Of a stretch of 12,100 nt of DNA, positions 1-6,919 are shown piece by piece. Position numbers and translations under genes: made by a program. The stretch comes from Natronohydrobacter sp. (lineage in GTDB: Bacteria; Pseudomonadota; Alphaproteobacteria; Rhodobacterales; Rhodobacteraceae). How positions within the stretch are numbered: the stretch's first letter is position 1; every line of letters starts with the position of its first letter. Location of the stretch: positions 1 through 12,100 of the forward strand of contig SKIM01000361.1 of the NCBI GenBank assembly GCA_007116445.1, read 5' to 3'. A model generated the notes under the pieces. The model did no database searches. It had not been told where the DNA came from and saw only the letters and a list, made by a program, of their open reading frames with translations.

Positions 1-63
1 ATTGCGAATGCGCTCCAGATTGGCGACCGATGTGCCGCCGAATTTCATTACCAGAAGCGGCAT
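1..63 (-). CDS. lysC: Aspartate kinase, N-terminal fragment (cut by window edge)
   Basis: Only the first 21 codons are present; the gene runs off the left edge. The translated start reads MPLLVMKFGGTSV followed by ANLERIRN, the nucleotide-binding KFGGTSV signature that opens aspartokinases, with the conserved lysine at residue 7. Aspartate kinase phosphorylates aspartate, the first step towards lysine, threonine, methionine and diaminopimelate. The ATG at 63-61 is preceded by a purine-rich Shine-Dalgarno stretch (GGGGGAGGA) with a short spacer, which fixes the start. The catalytic and ACT regulatory domains lie outside the window, so feedback control cannot be judged. Homoserine dehydrogenase fusions also carry this motif, but their N-termini usually differ; a stand-alone LysC is the simpler reading. 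Confidence 0.88.
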   Translation of the reverse strand, partial: MPLLVMKFGGTSVANLERIRN

Positions 64-230
64 CGTCCTCCCCCGAACAGGTTTTCGCGCCACTCTTTAT
101 GCGCAGGTGGGCCAACGCGCAAGGCAGCGCTTGCGGCCGCAGGGGGCTTGGGCGGGTTTTTATGACTGGCAGGCGCGACCAAGGTGACCTTACGGCAACA
201 TCCCGCCTGTGCAGCTCTTGGGCAGCTTGC
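64..230 (-). promoter_or_regulatory. lysC upstream region with small hairpin
   Basis: This 167-bp gap lies between the orphan gene stop and the lysC start and must hold any lysC promoter and leader. It contains a 6-bp stem, 6-nt loop inverted repeat at 118-135 (CGCAAG / CTTGCG) and, next to it, a 10-bp palindrome TGCGGCCGCA at 132-141. No confident -35/-10 pair is seen, and no U-tract terminator follows the orphan gene, so read-through from it into lysC is possible. Confidence 0.3.
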
Positions 231-689
231 CTAAGGCACGCTCAATTCGCGCGTCTGCGCGGCTCTTTGTGGGTCCGCGGGGATCGTGAATTTCATCTTC
301 ACCTTCTTGACCCTGCGTGCATCATTTCCCAGATCGCTGATCTTGCCTGCCTTGCCGACGAAGCCGGACATGAAAATTGCCCAGCACGCGGAAAGACCGC
401 TGTAATGGGTGCAATTCGCCTGAATGTGATAGAGGATATCAAGACCGCTGGCGTCGAGAAACTCGATGCTTTGGATGATCGCGGCATCTCCTGTCTGCAC
501 CCAGCGCCCGCCTGCGAACCATGTCGTCGGGTTCCAGGCCTGCGTGCCCTGACGCCATTCCGAGCGCCGCATGGAAGCTTCGACGGTGCTGCGATCAAAA
601 ATACCGGTCTTGAGATGGGCACATTCCACTTTCGCGGTATAGCGCGTGTTCCCGTTATATCTGAAATAATCAAGCTGGGTGGTCGCCAT
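231..689 (-). CDS. Hypothetical protein, 152 aa, tryptophan-rich, unrecognised
   Basis: I do not recognise this protein. Codon choice looks coding (GC-ending codons dominate), and the frame stays open over its whole length. The preferred ATG at 689 starts MATTQLDYFRYNG; an AGAAGG-like purine stretch lies somewhat far upstream. A TTG start at 755 would add 22 residues (MRKWQKCG...), but the added part looks less protein-like. The 152 residues show no signal peptide and no clear membrane span. They have five tryptophans (45, 52, 57, 63, 103), three cysteines (23, 93, 102), and a basic stretch ARRVKKVKMK near 124-133. The tail after about residue 138 looks flexible. The upstream half contains short alternating hydrophobic stretches suggestive of beta structure; that is only an impression. 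It lies upstream of lysC on the same strand, 167 bp away, and diverges from the phosphatidyltransferase. Local base composition is lower in GC than the rest of the window. Confidence 0.62.
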   Translation of the reverse strand: MATTQLDYFRYNGNTRYTAKVECAHLKTGIFDRSTVEASMRRSEWRQGTQAWNPTTWFAGGRWVQTGDAAIIQSIEFLDASGLDILYHIQANCTHYSGLSACWAIFMSGFVGKAGKISDLGNDARRVKKVKMKFTIPADPQRAAQTRELSVP

Positions 690-726
690 CGTATCCCGGC
701 CTTCTGCTCTGTGCGAAAGATGCGAC

Positions 727-755
727 ACGATGCCACATTTTTGCCATTTTCTCAA
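727..755 (-). promoter_or_regulatory. Weak sigma-70-like promoter candidate for the orphan gene
   Basis: Reading the minus strand, TTGAGA (755-750) is followed after 17 nt by CATCGT (732-727). The -35 matches TTGACA in four positions or better, while the -10 matches TATAAT in only three. It would give a leader of roughly 30 nt before the ATG at 689, which is sensible geometry. It is a motif match only. Confidence 0.25.
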
Positions 756-840
756 CCGCGAAGGGAAACGATCACAGCGTGCCCTGACGCGGCACAGGCC
801 AGGGACATCGAGCTGGCATCACCGGCACAGGCCGGCAGGG

Positions 841-853
841 CTGATGTCATCAG
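841..853. repeat. 13-nt perfect palindrome CTGATG-T-CATCAG
   Basis: A perfect 6-1-6 inverted repeat lies in the divergent intergenic region (690-964), about 20 bp upstream of a TTGACA at 873. Its place suggests a possible operator, but it is short and could be chance. Upstream in the same region the 10-mer GGCACAGGCC occurs twice as a direct repeat, at 791-800 and 824-833. Confidence 0.35.
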
Positions 854-872
854 GTCAAGGCATCTTGTAACA

Positions 873-901
873 TTGACACATCGTCGGGCGTATCGTCGTG
901 T
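873..901 (+). promoter_or_regulatory. Possible promoter of the CDP-alcohol phosphatidyltransferase gene
   Basis: A perfect -35 consensus TTGACA is at 873-878. The hexamer 17 nt later (TCGTGT) is a poor -10; TGTGAT at 899-904 fits better in sequence but is too far away. Many alphaproteobacterial promoters have weak -10 elements. Only the -35 match is firm. Confidence 0.28.
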
Positions 902-964
902 GATCTTTGTTGCTTTGGCAAGGCGGGCCGGGCATCACAGCCTGAGCGAGGAGAAGACCTGCAT

Positions 965-1573
965 ATGTTTGACCGTCACCTGCGCCCGTTGATCGACCCG
1001 CCGCTGAACCGTCTCGGGCAGGGTGTGGCGCGTCTGGGGCTGAGCGCCAATCAGGTCACGCTGATCGGTCTGGGGCTAGGGCTTGCCGCAGCGGCGGCGA
1101 TCTGGTCGGGGGCGTTCTGGCTGGCCTTCGTGCTCATTCTGGCATCCCGGCTTGCCGACGGGCTGGACGGGGCCGTGGCGCGCCTGCGCGGCGTGACGAA
1201 TTTCGGCGGTTTCCTCGATATCGTCTGCGATTTCGTGTTTTACGCGGCGATTCCGCTGGCTTTTGTGGCGCTGGACCCGGCAGGGAATGGCTTGGCAGGC
1301 GCGTTTTTGCTGCTCAGCTTCTATGTCAATGCCGCCACATTCCTCGGCTTTGCGATCCTGGCGGAAAAGCAGAAGATGCAGAGCGATGCGCATGGGGTGA
1401 AATCGCTCTATTTCACCGGCGGCCTGCTCGAAGGCACGGAAACAATTGCGTTTTTCCTGCTGCTCTGCCTGTTTCCCGACGCTTTCGGCGTGCTGGCCTG
1501 GGGCTTTGGCGCGCTCTGCCTGATCACCGCGACCGCACGGGTCATGCTGGCAGCGCGGGTGTTCCGCGGGTGA
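965..1573 (+). CDS. CDP-alcohol phosphatidyltransferase family membrane protein
   Basis: This 202-residue integral membrane enzyme carries the CDP-alcohol phosphatidyltransferase signature DGLDGAVAR...GGFLDIVCD. The key residues are D65, D68, G69, A72, R73, then D85 and D89, which bind metal and the CDP moiety. The family moves a phosphatidyl group from CDP-diacylglycerol to an alcohol in the inner membrane. About six hydrophobic segments are visible: roughly 31-48, 50-62, 90-103, 110-133, 159-170 and 174-197. The length fits the smaller members (PgsA-, PssA- or Pcs-like). The acceptor alcohol cannot be told from this motif; the position in the gene neighbourhood does not help either. The ATG at 965 is preceded by GAGGAG about 11 nt upstream. 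The gene stands alone, diverging from the orphan gene and converging on bpt with a 9-bp gap, so no terminator fits between the two stops. Confidence 0.9.
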   Translation: MFDRHLRPLIDPPLNRLGQGVARLGLSANQVTLIGLGLGLAAAAAIWSGAFWLAFVLILASRLADGLDGAVARLRGVTNFGGFLDIVCDFVFYAAIPLAFVALDPAGNGLAGAFLLLSFYVNAATFLGFAILAEKQKMQSDAHGVKSLYFTGGLLEGTETIAFFLLLCLFPDAFGVLAWGFGALCLITATARVMLAARVFRG

Positions 1574-1582
1574 CAGCGGGGC

Positions 1583-2443
1583 TCAGATCTCGCGCGCAGG
1601 CGTGGGGGGCGTCGCGATGGGGGCCCTGACCGCATTGGGCAGCGTCAGGCCAGAGACCTGATCGGCGATCGGTTTCACCGCCAGCGGATGGGTCGCGGCC
1701 TTGAAATCGCGCGGATCCGTCATGTCGCGCCACTGCCCGTCATGATAGACTTCGAGCGACGAGAACCTGGCCTTGTAATCCATCTTGGGACTGCCCGGCA
1801 CCCAATAGCCAAGATAGACATAGGGCAGGCCGACTTTCCGCGCCAGATTGATCTGGTCGAGGATCATGTAACTGCCCAGCGAATCCCGCTCCAGCGTCGG
1901 ATCGAAGAAAGAATAGACCAGCGACAACCCGTCATCGAGCACATCAGTCAGGCAGACCGCTGCCAGACTGCGCTGACCTTCAGGCGTGGTCGCCGCATAT
2001 TCCAGAACGCGGGTGCGCACTGGGGTTTCCTCGATCATCGCGGCAAATTCGAAGACATCCATATCCGCCATGCCACCATCGGCATGACGATGATCGAGAT
2101 AGCGGCGGAACAGGTCAAACTGGTCTTCGGTCGCCCAGGCGCTGGTCACATGACGTTGCAGATGCGCGTTGCGGCGCTGGATGCGGCGCTGCGACCGACC
2201 GGGACTGAAATCGGCCACCCGGATCCGCGCCGAGAGGCAGGCATTGCATTCGGCGCAGGAAGGTCGGTAGAGCACGTTCTGCGAGCGCCGGAAGCCCTGT
2301 TTCGACAAGGTGTCATTCATCGCTTCCGCCTGTTCGCCCTGCAGCGCCGTGAACAGCTTGCGCTCCATCCGGCCCGCGAGATAGGGGCAGGGCTGGGGGG
2401 CCGTCACATAGAATTGCGGGATGGTCGGAAGCGAGTGGCGCAT
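1583..2443 (-). CDS. bpt: Aspartate/glutamate leucyltransferase (Bpt, ATE family)
   Basis: The enzyme transfers leucine from Leu-tRNA to proteins with N-terminal Asp or Glu, making a primary N-degron read by ClpS/ClpAP in the cytoplasm. Its 286 residues show the ATE N-terminal domain: [21 protein letters not shown] with C19, then [18 protein letters not shown] with C63, C66 and C69. In eukaryotic ATE1 an equivalent cysteine set binds an iron-sulfur cluster; whether this protein does is inference. The C-terminal GNAT-like domain carries [22 protein letters not shown] and the very conserved [17 protein letters not shown]. Length matches the bacterial family. The ATG at 2443 gives the expected N-terminus although no strong Shine-Dalgarno is seen. 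The family was once annotated as arginyltransferase, so older names differ. It is transcribed alone, convergent to the phosphatidyltransferase gene. Confidence 0.95.
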   Translation of the reverse strand: MRHSLPTIPQFYVTAPQPCPYLAGRMERKLFTALQGEQAEAMNDTLSKQGFRRSQNVLYRPSCAECNACLSARIRVADFSPGRSQRRIQRRNAHLQRHVTSAWATEDQFDLFRRYLDHRHADGGMADMDVFEFAAMIEETPVRTRVLEYAATTPEGQRSLAAVCLTDVLDDGLSLVYSFFDPTLERDSLGSYMILDQINLARKVGLPYVYLGYWVPGSPKMDYKARFSSLEVYHDGQWRDMTDPRDFKAATHPLAVKPIADQVSGLTLPNAVRAPIATPPTPAREI

Positions 2444-2483
2444 ATTTTCAGGGTGTTAATGCATTAAACGAAACGTAGACTAG

Positions 2484-2511
2484 CAAGGCTTTGGGCATTC
2501 GCCAAGCCTTG
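2484..2511 (-). terminator. Hairpin after the aminotransferase-ybaK-RDD unit, no U-tract
   Basis: Eight perfect outer base pairs (CAAGGCTT / AAGCCTTG) continue after a small bulge with further G-C pairs around a short loop. The hairpin lies 11 nt after the RDD stop codon in the direction of transcription and before bpt. No run of T follows on either strand, so it is either a U-poor terminator or a 3'-end stabiliser. It also lies just upstream of the bpt start, where the promoter of bpt should be. Confidence 0.5.
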
Positions 2512-2521
2512 ACTTGCGCGC

Positions 2522-2956
2522 TCACGGGGTCGTGGGCCGATGCAACATCGTGGTGCCCAGAAACATGTCATGCAGCCCTTGCCGGTGAGGGGTGAGCAGG
2601 ATTGTCACCATGGATGCGATCTGCAGCGGAAACACGGTCCAGAGCCCGGCATGCGCCGCGCTATAGGCAAAGGCCGTCATGGCGTCGGGCTGGCCGCCCT
2701 TCAGGCTGCGCCATTCCAGCGCCATGAGCATCATGCCCAGTGTCGCGCGGTAGCGCGTCAGCATCACGGTGCGGTAACCGATGGACACAGCCCCATAGAT
2801 CACCGGCAGAAAGAATGCCCCGACAAACAGCGTCAGCGCCAGCGCGACAACGGTCATGAGCGCGGTGACGACCAGATCAATCGCCCAGGCGAGACTGCGC
2901 TTCAGTGGCACATCAGCGTAGAATTCCGGTTGTAGCTCCGGGTCAGGCAGGGTCAT
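2522..2956 (-). CDS. RDD family small membrane protein
   Basis: A 144-residue RDD-domain protein. The family is named for a conserved Arg and two Asp; here R20, D27 (LKRSLAWAID) and D130 (RQGLHDMFLGT) fit. Three hydrophobic spans are visible, about 22-42, 44-60 and 100-122, so it should be an inner-membrane protein. RDD proteins have no single agreed function; some have been linked to ion transport. The start chosen is the ATG at 2956 (MTLPDPELQPEFYADVPL), which overlaps the stop of the preceding ybaK-like gene as ATGA and so suggests translational coupling. A longer frame reaching 3085 would only overlap ybaK and is not credible. It is the last gene of the unit that begins with the aminotransferase. 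The substrate or role is unknown. Confidence 0.82.
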   Translation of the reverse strand: MTLPDPELQPEFYADVPLKRSLAWAIDLVVTALMTVVALALTLFVGAFFLPVIYGAVSIGYRTVMLTRYRATLGMMLMALEWRSLKGGQPDAMTAFAYSAAHAGLWTVFPLQIASMVTILLTPHRQGLHDMFLGTTMLHRPTTP

Positions 2957-3420
2957 TCGACAAACTCCGCGCATGTTGCATGGCAAAGCGACATAAGCTG
3001 CCCCGGCGCGATTGAAAAGACGTGACGCGGCGTGCCTGCGGCGGCCCAGACTATCGCGAATTCCATCAGGCGCGGGTCGATCCATGTCGGTGTGGGCGAA
3101 AGATGGCCCAGCGGCGACACCCCGCCGATGGCAAATCCCGTGGCCGTGCGCACCAACTGGCCGTCAGCGCGCGTCAGTGCCTCGCCCGCCAGCGCCGAGG
3201 CTTTGGCAGCATCCACCCGGTTGCCGCCTGCGGTCAGAAACAGTCGCACCCCGCCGCTGCCCGCCCCCGCGAAGATGATCGATTTCACGATCTGGTCAAT
3301 CTCGCAGCCACAAGCCCGCGCGGCCTGTTCGGCGGTGCGGGCTTCGCCTGCTTCCATCGTCGTGTCGGGCAGACCCGCATCCAGAAGCGCCTGCCGGACG
3401 CGGGCCAGCGATTTGCTCAT
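2953..3420 (-). CDS. YbaK/EbsC family aminoacyl-tRNA deacylase
   Basis: This 155-residue protein has the YbaK/prolyl-tRNA-synthetase-associated fold. The conserved lysine of the family is K46 (IDQIVKSIIF), and the substrate-pocket loop is ATGFAIGGVSPLGH at 93-106 with the GG pair at 99-100. Members remove wrongly attached amino acids from tRNA in trans (YbaK: Cys-tRNA(Pro); ProXp-ala: Ala-tRNA(Pro); others act on Ser or Thr). Which substrate this one edits cannot be read from the motif. It starts at the ATG at 3420, sharing one base with the TGA of the aminotransferase (TGATG), and ends overlapping the RDD start by four bases. Both junctions point to co-translation with its neighbours. Length is normal for the stand-alone family. 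Confidence 0.9.
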   Translation of the reverse strand: MSKSLARVRQALLDAGLPDTTMEAGEARTAEQAARACGCEIDQIVKSIIFAGAGSGGVRLFLTAGGNRVDAAKASALAGEALTRADGQLVRTATGFAIGGVSPLGHLSPTPTWIDPRLMEFAIVWAAAGTPRHVFSIAPGQLMSLCHATCAEFVE

Positions 3421-4742
3421 CAGTCGAGGCTGTCCAGCACTTCGCCCAGCGTGCCGATCAGCTGGTCGATATGGGCTTTCTCGATGATCAGCGGCGGCGA
3501 CATGGCGATGATGTCGCCTGTCGTGCGGATCAGGATGCCTTTCTCATAGGCTTTCAGGAAGGCCGAAAACGCGCGCTGCGTGGGTTTGCCGGCGATGGGT
3601 TCCAGCTCCACCGCGCCGATCAGACCCATATTGCGGATGTCGATGACATGGGGCTTGCCCTTCAGCGAATGGACGGCCTCCTGCCAGTAGGGGGCGAGGT
3701 CTGCGGCGCGCTCGAACAGCCCTTCTTCGCGATAGGTTTCCAGCGTCGCCAGCCCCGCGGCCGAGGCAATCGGGCTGCCGGAATAGGTATAGCCGTGGAA
3801 GAGCTCGATCAGATGCGCGGGGCCCTGCATGAAGGCGTCGTGGATCGCAGGCGTGGTCAGCACGGCGCCCATCGGGATCACGCCATTGGTCAGACCCTTG
3901 GCGCAGGTGATCATGTCCGGCGTCACACCGAAATGCTGCGCGCCAAAGGCACTACCCAGACGCCCGAAGCCGGTGATCACCTCGTCGAAGATCAACAGGA
4001 TGCCGTGTTTCGCGGTGATCTCGCGCAGCCGCTTCAGATAGCCTTTGGGCGGTATCAGCACGCCGGTCGAGCCTGCGACGGGCTCCACGATCACTGCCGC
4101 AATCGTATCGGCCCCATGCAAAGCCACCATACGTTCCAGATCATCGGCCAGATGCGCGCCATGTTCGGGCTGGCCTTTGGCCCACTGGTTTTCCGGGATA
4201 TGCGTGTGGGGCAGGTGATCGACGCCCGCCAGCATCGCGCCGAAATGGCGGCGATTATTGACGATACCGCCCACCGAGATACCGCCGAAATTCACGCCGT
4301 GATAGCCGCGTTCGCGCCCGATCAGCCGGGTGCGCGCGCTGTCGCCCCGCGCGCGGTGATAGGCGATGGCGATCTTCAGCGCAGTCTCTACGGCCTCGGA
4401 GCCGGAATTGACGAAAAACGCGTGATCAATGCCATCGGGGGCCAGGTCCACAAGCCGGTTGGCCAGTTCGAAGGCTTTCGGATGGCCCATCTGAAAGGCC
4501 GGCGCGTAATCGAGCTCAGAGGCCTGTTTCTGGATCGCCTCGACGATCTTCGGGCGGCGATGCCCGGCATTGCAGCACCACAGCCCTGCCGTTCCATCGA
4601 GCACATGCCGCCCGTCAGAGGTGGTGTAGAACATGCCCTCGGCCTCGACCAGCATGCGCGGCGCGGCCTTGAACTGGCGATTGGCCGTGAACGGCATCCA
4701 GAAGGCGCGCAGGTCATTGGGGGTGGGGCGATCAAGGGCCAT
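3420..4742 (-). CDS. Class III omega-amino acid:pyruvate aminotransferase
   Basis: A 440-residue, cytoplasmic, PLP-dependent enzyme of fold type I, class III. The phosphate/PLP loop NSGSEAVETALK is at 112-123, the PLP aspartate in LIFDEVITGFGR is D253, and the Schiff-base lysine in TCAKGLTNG is K282. The C-terminal ILIRTTGDII holds R406, at the place of the carboxylate-switching arginine of this family. The GLWCCNAGH segment near 53-61 is typical of omega-amino acid:pyruvate (beta-alanine) transaminases, so beta-alanine or another omega-amine as donor and pyruvate as acceptor is likely; the real donor is not proven. The ATG at 4742 has GGAGAT 6 nt upstream. It is the first gene of a unit with ybaK and RDD genes, and lies downstream of the TRAP operon but behind a terminator. 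The same substrate chain as the TRAP system is possible, not shown. Confidence 0.9.
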   Translation of the reverse strand: MALDRPTPNDLRAFWMPFTANRQFKAAPRMLVEAEGMFYTTSDGRHVLDGTAGLWCCNAGHRRPKIVEAIQKQASELDYAPAFQMGHPKAFELANRLVDLAPDGIDHAFFVNSGSEAVETALKIAIAYHRARGDSARTRLIGRERGYHGVNFGGISVGGIVNNRRHFGAMLAGVDHLPHTHIPENQWAKGQPEHGAHLADDLERMVALHGADTIAAVIVEPVAGSTGVLIPPKGYLKRLREITAKHGILLIFDEVITGFGRLGSAFGAQHFGVTPDMITCAKGLTNGVIPMGAVLTTPAIHDAFMQGPAHLIELFHGYTYSGSPIASAAGLATLETYREEGLFERAADLAPYWQEAVHSLKGKPHVIDIRNMGLIGAVELEPIAGKPTQRAFSAFLKAYEKGILIRTTGDIIAMSPPLIIEKAHIDQLIGTLGEVLDSLD

Positions 4743-4812
4743 GGGGGATCTCCGGCGAAAATATGATCAAATCACGCTAGCAGAATTGCAGCACTTGGCA
4801 AGGGGCAGACAG
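4743..4812 (-). promoter_or_regulatory. Promoter region of the aminotransferase unit
   Basis: Between the TRAP terminator and the aminotransferase start are about 70 bp that must hold the promoter if the terminator is efficient. The stretch is AT-richer than its surroundings (minus strand TTTGATCATATTTTCG near 4760-4775). CATATT is a possible -10, but no matching -35 at 16-18 nt is clear. The Shine-Dalgarno GGAGAT at about 4749-4754 is firm. Confidence 0.3.
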
Positions 4813-4813
4813 C

Positions 4814-4842
4814 AAAAGGCCCCGATGCGATCACCGGAGCCT
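4814..4842 (-). terminator. Rho-independent terminator of the TRAP operon
   Basis: On the minus strand AGGCTCCG and CGGGGCCT form an uninterrupted 8-bp stem (one G-U pair) around a 10-nt loop, followed directly by TTTT. It lies about 24 nt past the large-permease stop codon. It separates the TRAP operon from the downstream aminotransferase unit on the same strand. Confidence 0.82.
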
Positions 4843-4865
4843 CATGTCGGTCTGCTCTGCGGTTT

Positions 4866-6221
4866 TCAGAGCATGCGCTCGGGTAACCAGAGCACCAGTT
4901 GCGGGAACATGAACACACAGATCACCGCCAGCATCTGCAACAGCACGAAGGGAATGACGCCCTTGTAGATGTCGATGATCGTGACACCGGGCGGGGCCAC
5001 GCCCTTGAGATAGAAGAGCGAAAAGCCCACGGGCGGCGTCAGGAAGCTGGTTTGCAGCACCACCGCAAAGAGCACGATGAACCAGATCTGATCGAAGCCC
5101 AGCAGCACCACCACAGGTGCGACCAGCGGCAGCATGATCAGCGAGATTTCCAGCCAGTCGAGGAAGAAACCCGCAAGGAAGGCGATGAACAGGATCGTGA
5201 GCACGATGCCCGAAGGTCCAAAGGGCAGGCCCTGCAGCGAACGGGTGATGAACTCGTCACCGCCAAGCTGGCGCATGACCACAGCGAACATGGTGGCGCC
5301 GAGGAAGATGCCAAATATGAAGGCCGTGGTCAGCGTGGTCTTCATGCCGACATCTTTGAGCACGGCAAGCGTCAACCGCCCATTGGCGGCGGCCAGAAGC
5401 GTCGCGCCGAAGGCACCGACGCCCGATGCCTCGGTGGGCGTGGCAAGGCCCATGAAGATCGAACCCAGCACAGCGAGGATCAGCAAAAGCGGCGGGACCA
5501 CGGCCAGAAGCGTGTTGAAGATCAACTTCGCGGTGACAGGGGGCAGGTCTTGCGGGGCCGGGGCAAGCGTCTTGAAGAAAGTGGCCGCGCCCATGATGTA
5601 GATGATATAGAAGACGCCCAGCATCAGCCCCGGGATCAGCGCACCCATGAACAGGTTGCCAACCGAGACTGACATCTGATCGGCCATGATGATCAGCATG
5701 ATCGAGGGCGGGATCAGGATCCCCAGCGTGCCTGCCGAGCACACAACTCCCGAGGCAAAGCCCTTGTTATAGCCCTGTTTGAGCATGATCGGCATGGATA
5801 GCAGCGCCAGCAACACCACCGATGCGCCCACGATGCCGGTCGAGGCCGCGAGCAGGATGCCGATCAGCACCACACCCAGCGCCAGCCCGCCCCGGAAACG
5901 CCCGAACAGCTGGATGAAATTCTCCATCAGCTTTTCAGTGACGCCAGAGCGCTCCAGCATCAGGCCCATATAGATGAACATCGGCAGCGCCACGAGGATC
6001 CAGTTCGACATCTGCCCCCAGATGCGCTGAACGAAAATCCCGAAGATGCGGAAATCGGTCAGGAAATAAGTGTCCCAGTTGAACCATTCAAAGCCGTAAA
6101 TGGCGATGAAGCTGAAGCCGATCGAGACACCGGCCAGCGCCCATGCGACCGGGATGCCGGTAAAGATCAGCGCGATGAAGGAGACCAGCATCGCAACGAC
6201 GAGGATTTCGTTGATTTCCAT
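4866..6221 (-). CDS. TRAP transporter large permease (DctM/FcbT3-like)
   Basis: This 451-residue, very hydrophobic protein is the large membrane subunit of a TRAP transporter and carries out sodium-coupled uptake across the inner membrane. About a dozen spans can be drawn. Family landmarks are TGIPVAWALAG (21-31), AASTGIVGASVVLLALLSMP (125-144), GTLGILIPPSIMLIIMAD (164-181), GLATPTEASGVGAFGA (258-273) and TPPVGFSLFYLKG (395-407). The two G-x-x-P hairpin-loop regions that bind substrate and sodium in the DctM family are intact. Length is normal to slightly long, as in the group with TakM/FcbT3. The ATG at 6221 has an AGGA about 8 nt upstream. It lies 50 bp after the small permease gene and ends the operon, before a strong terminator. 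Specificity depends on the binding protein. Confidence 0.95.
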   Translation of the reverse strand: MEINEILVVAMLVSFIALIFTGIPVAWALAGVSIGFSFIAIYGFEWFNWDTYFLTDFRIFGIFVQRIWGQMSNWILVALPMFIYMGLMLERSGVTEKLMENFIQLFGRFRGGLALGVVLIGILLAASTGIVGASVVLLALLSMPIMLKQGYNKGFASGVVCSAGTLGILIPPSIMLIIMADQMSVSVGNLFMGALIPGLMLGVFYIIYIMGAATFFKTLAPAPQDLPPVTAKLIFNTLLAVVPPLLLILAVLGSIFMGLATPTEASGVGAFGATLLAAANGRLTLAVLKDVGMKTTLTTAFIFGIFLGATMFAVVMRQLGGDEFITRSLQGLPFGPSGIVLTILFIAFLAGFFLDWLEISLIMLPLVAPVVVLLGFDQIWFIVLFAVVLQTSFLTPPVGFSLFYLKGVAPPGVTIIDIYKGVIPFVLLQMLAVICVFMFPQLVLWLPERML

Positions 6222-6271
6222 CCCTTGTTCCTGTCCTGAGTGAAAACCGTGCCTGGGCAGGCGGTCGGGGG

Positions 6272-6874
6272 TTATTGCGTGGCGCGCGGACGCGGGAAAT
6301 TGATCAGATAGGCGCTCACGCGCAACAGCCGCGCGAAGGCCGCGAGCGCGATATAGCCAAAGGCCAGCACGATCACGCTCTTGATCATCCAGCGATTGGC
6401 CAGCCCGCCGGGGGCGGAAGAGCGTTCACCCCGGTTGAAAGACGCTTCGACGAAGGGGATGCCGTAGGAAATGATGATCCAGCACATCGGCAGGATGATC
6501 CCGACAATGGCAAAAACCTCGATCACGGCGCGGGTGGTCTTGCGGAAATTCGCCGCCAGCACATCGACGCGCACATGGCTGTCATGCATCAGCGCATAGC
6601 CGATGCCGAACATGAAGCCCACTGCATACATGTGCCACTGCACTTCCTCGATCCAGACATAATTGACGCCCAGCGCGTAGCGCATGGTGACATTGGCGAC
6701 GATGATCAGCACCAGCACGATCCAGATGGAATTGAGCACATAGGACAGCAGTTCCAGCACGGCTTCGATCATGTCCGAGGCCCAGGTGCGCGGAAAATCC
6801 AGCCCATGGCTGCGCGCGCCTGCATCTTCGACCTTCTCAAGGTCGAGATCAATCTCCGGGGTCGGTTGGCTCAT
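6272..6874 (-). CDS. TRAP transporter small permease (DctQ/FcbT2-like)
   Basis: This 200-residue membrane protein is the small subunit that scaffolds the large permease. It has four spans: roughly 46-66, 80-97, 119-139 and 165-183. DctQ landmarks are NVTMRYALG (61-69), WIEEVQWHMYAVGFMFGIG (74-92) and DSHVRVDVL (98-106). The N-terminal arm of about 35 residues is acidic and cytoplasmic and makes the protein longer than common DctQ proteins, as in the TakQ/FcbT2 group. The start chosen is the ATG at 6874 (MSQPTPEIDLDLEKV) with AGGGGG a few nt upstream. A start at 6928 would add 18 arginine-rich residues lacking a good ribosome site. It sits between the binding-protein and large-permease genes, with a 90-bp gap to the former that holds a strong hairpin. 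Confidence 0.93.
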   Translation of the reverse strand: MSQPTPEIDLDLEKVEDAGARSHGLDFPRTWASDMIEAVLELLSYVLNSIWIVLVLIIVANVTMRYALGVNYVWIEEVQWHMYAVGFMFGIGYALMHDSHVRVDVLAANFRKTTRAVIEVFAIVGIILPMCWIIISYGIPFVEASFNRGERSSAPGGLANRWMIKSVIVLAFGYIALAAFARLLRVSAYLINFPRPRATQ

Positions 6875-6891
6875 GGGGTGCCCCCTGTTCT

Positions 6892-6903
6892 GGCCCGCGG
6901 GCC
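6892..6903. repeat. 12-bp perfect palindrome GGCCCGCGGGCC
   Basis: It lies between the dctP-side hairpin and the small permease start, about 18 bp upstream of that start codon and close to its Shine-Dalgarno. A self-folded form would have GGC/GCC-type stem with a short loop and might limit translation of the small permease. It may instead be a chance GC-rich palindrome. Confidence 0.35.
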
Positions 6904-6919
6904 GGTGCTCCGTGTCGTT

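Noticed and set aside
30..992. A 320-codon plus-strand frame across the lysC upstream region and the orphan gene
   Set aside because: It runs opposite the orphan gene, has no ribosome site, crosses the divergent promoter region and ends inside the phosphatidyltransferase gene. The minus-strand frame has better codon use.
2957..3085. An N-terminal extension of the RDD gene
   Set aside because: It would lie wholly inside the ybaK-like gene in another frame; the ATGA overlap start fits the family's length and N-terminus.
3471..4766. A 431-codon plus-strand frame opposite the aminotransferase gene
   Set aside because: It is the mirror of a clear class III aminotransferase; the composition is typical of antisense translation (rich in His, Arg, Gln, Asp).
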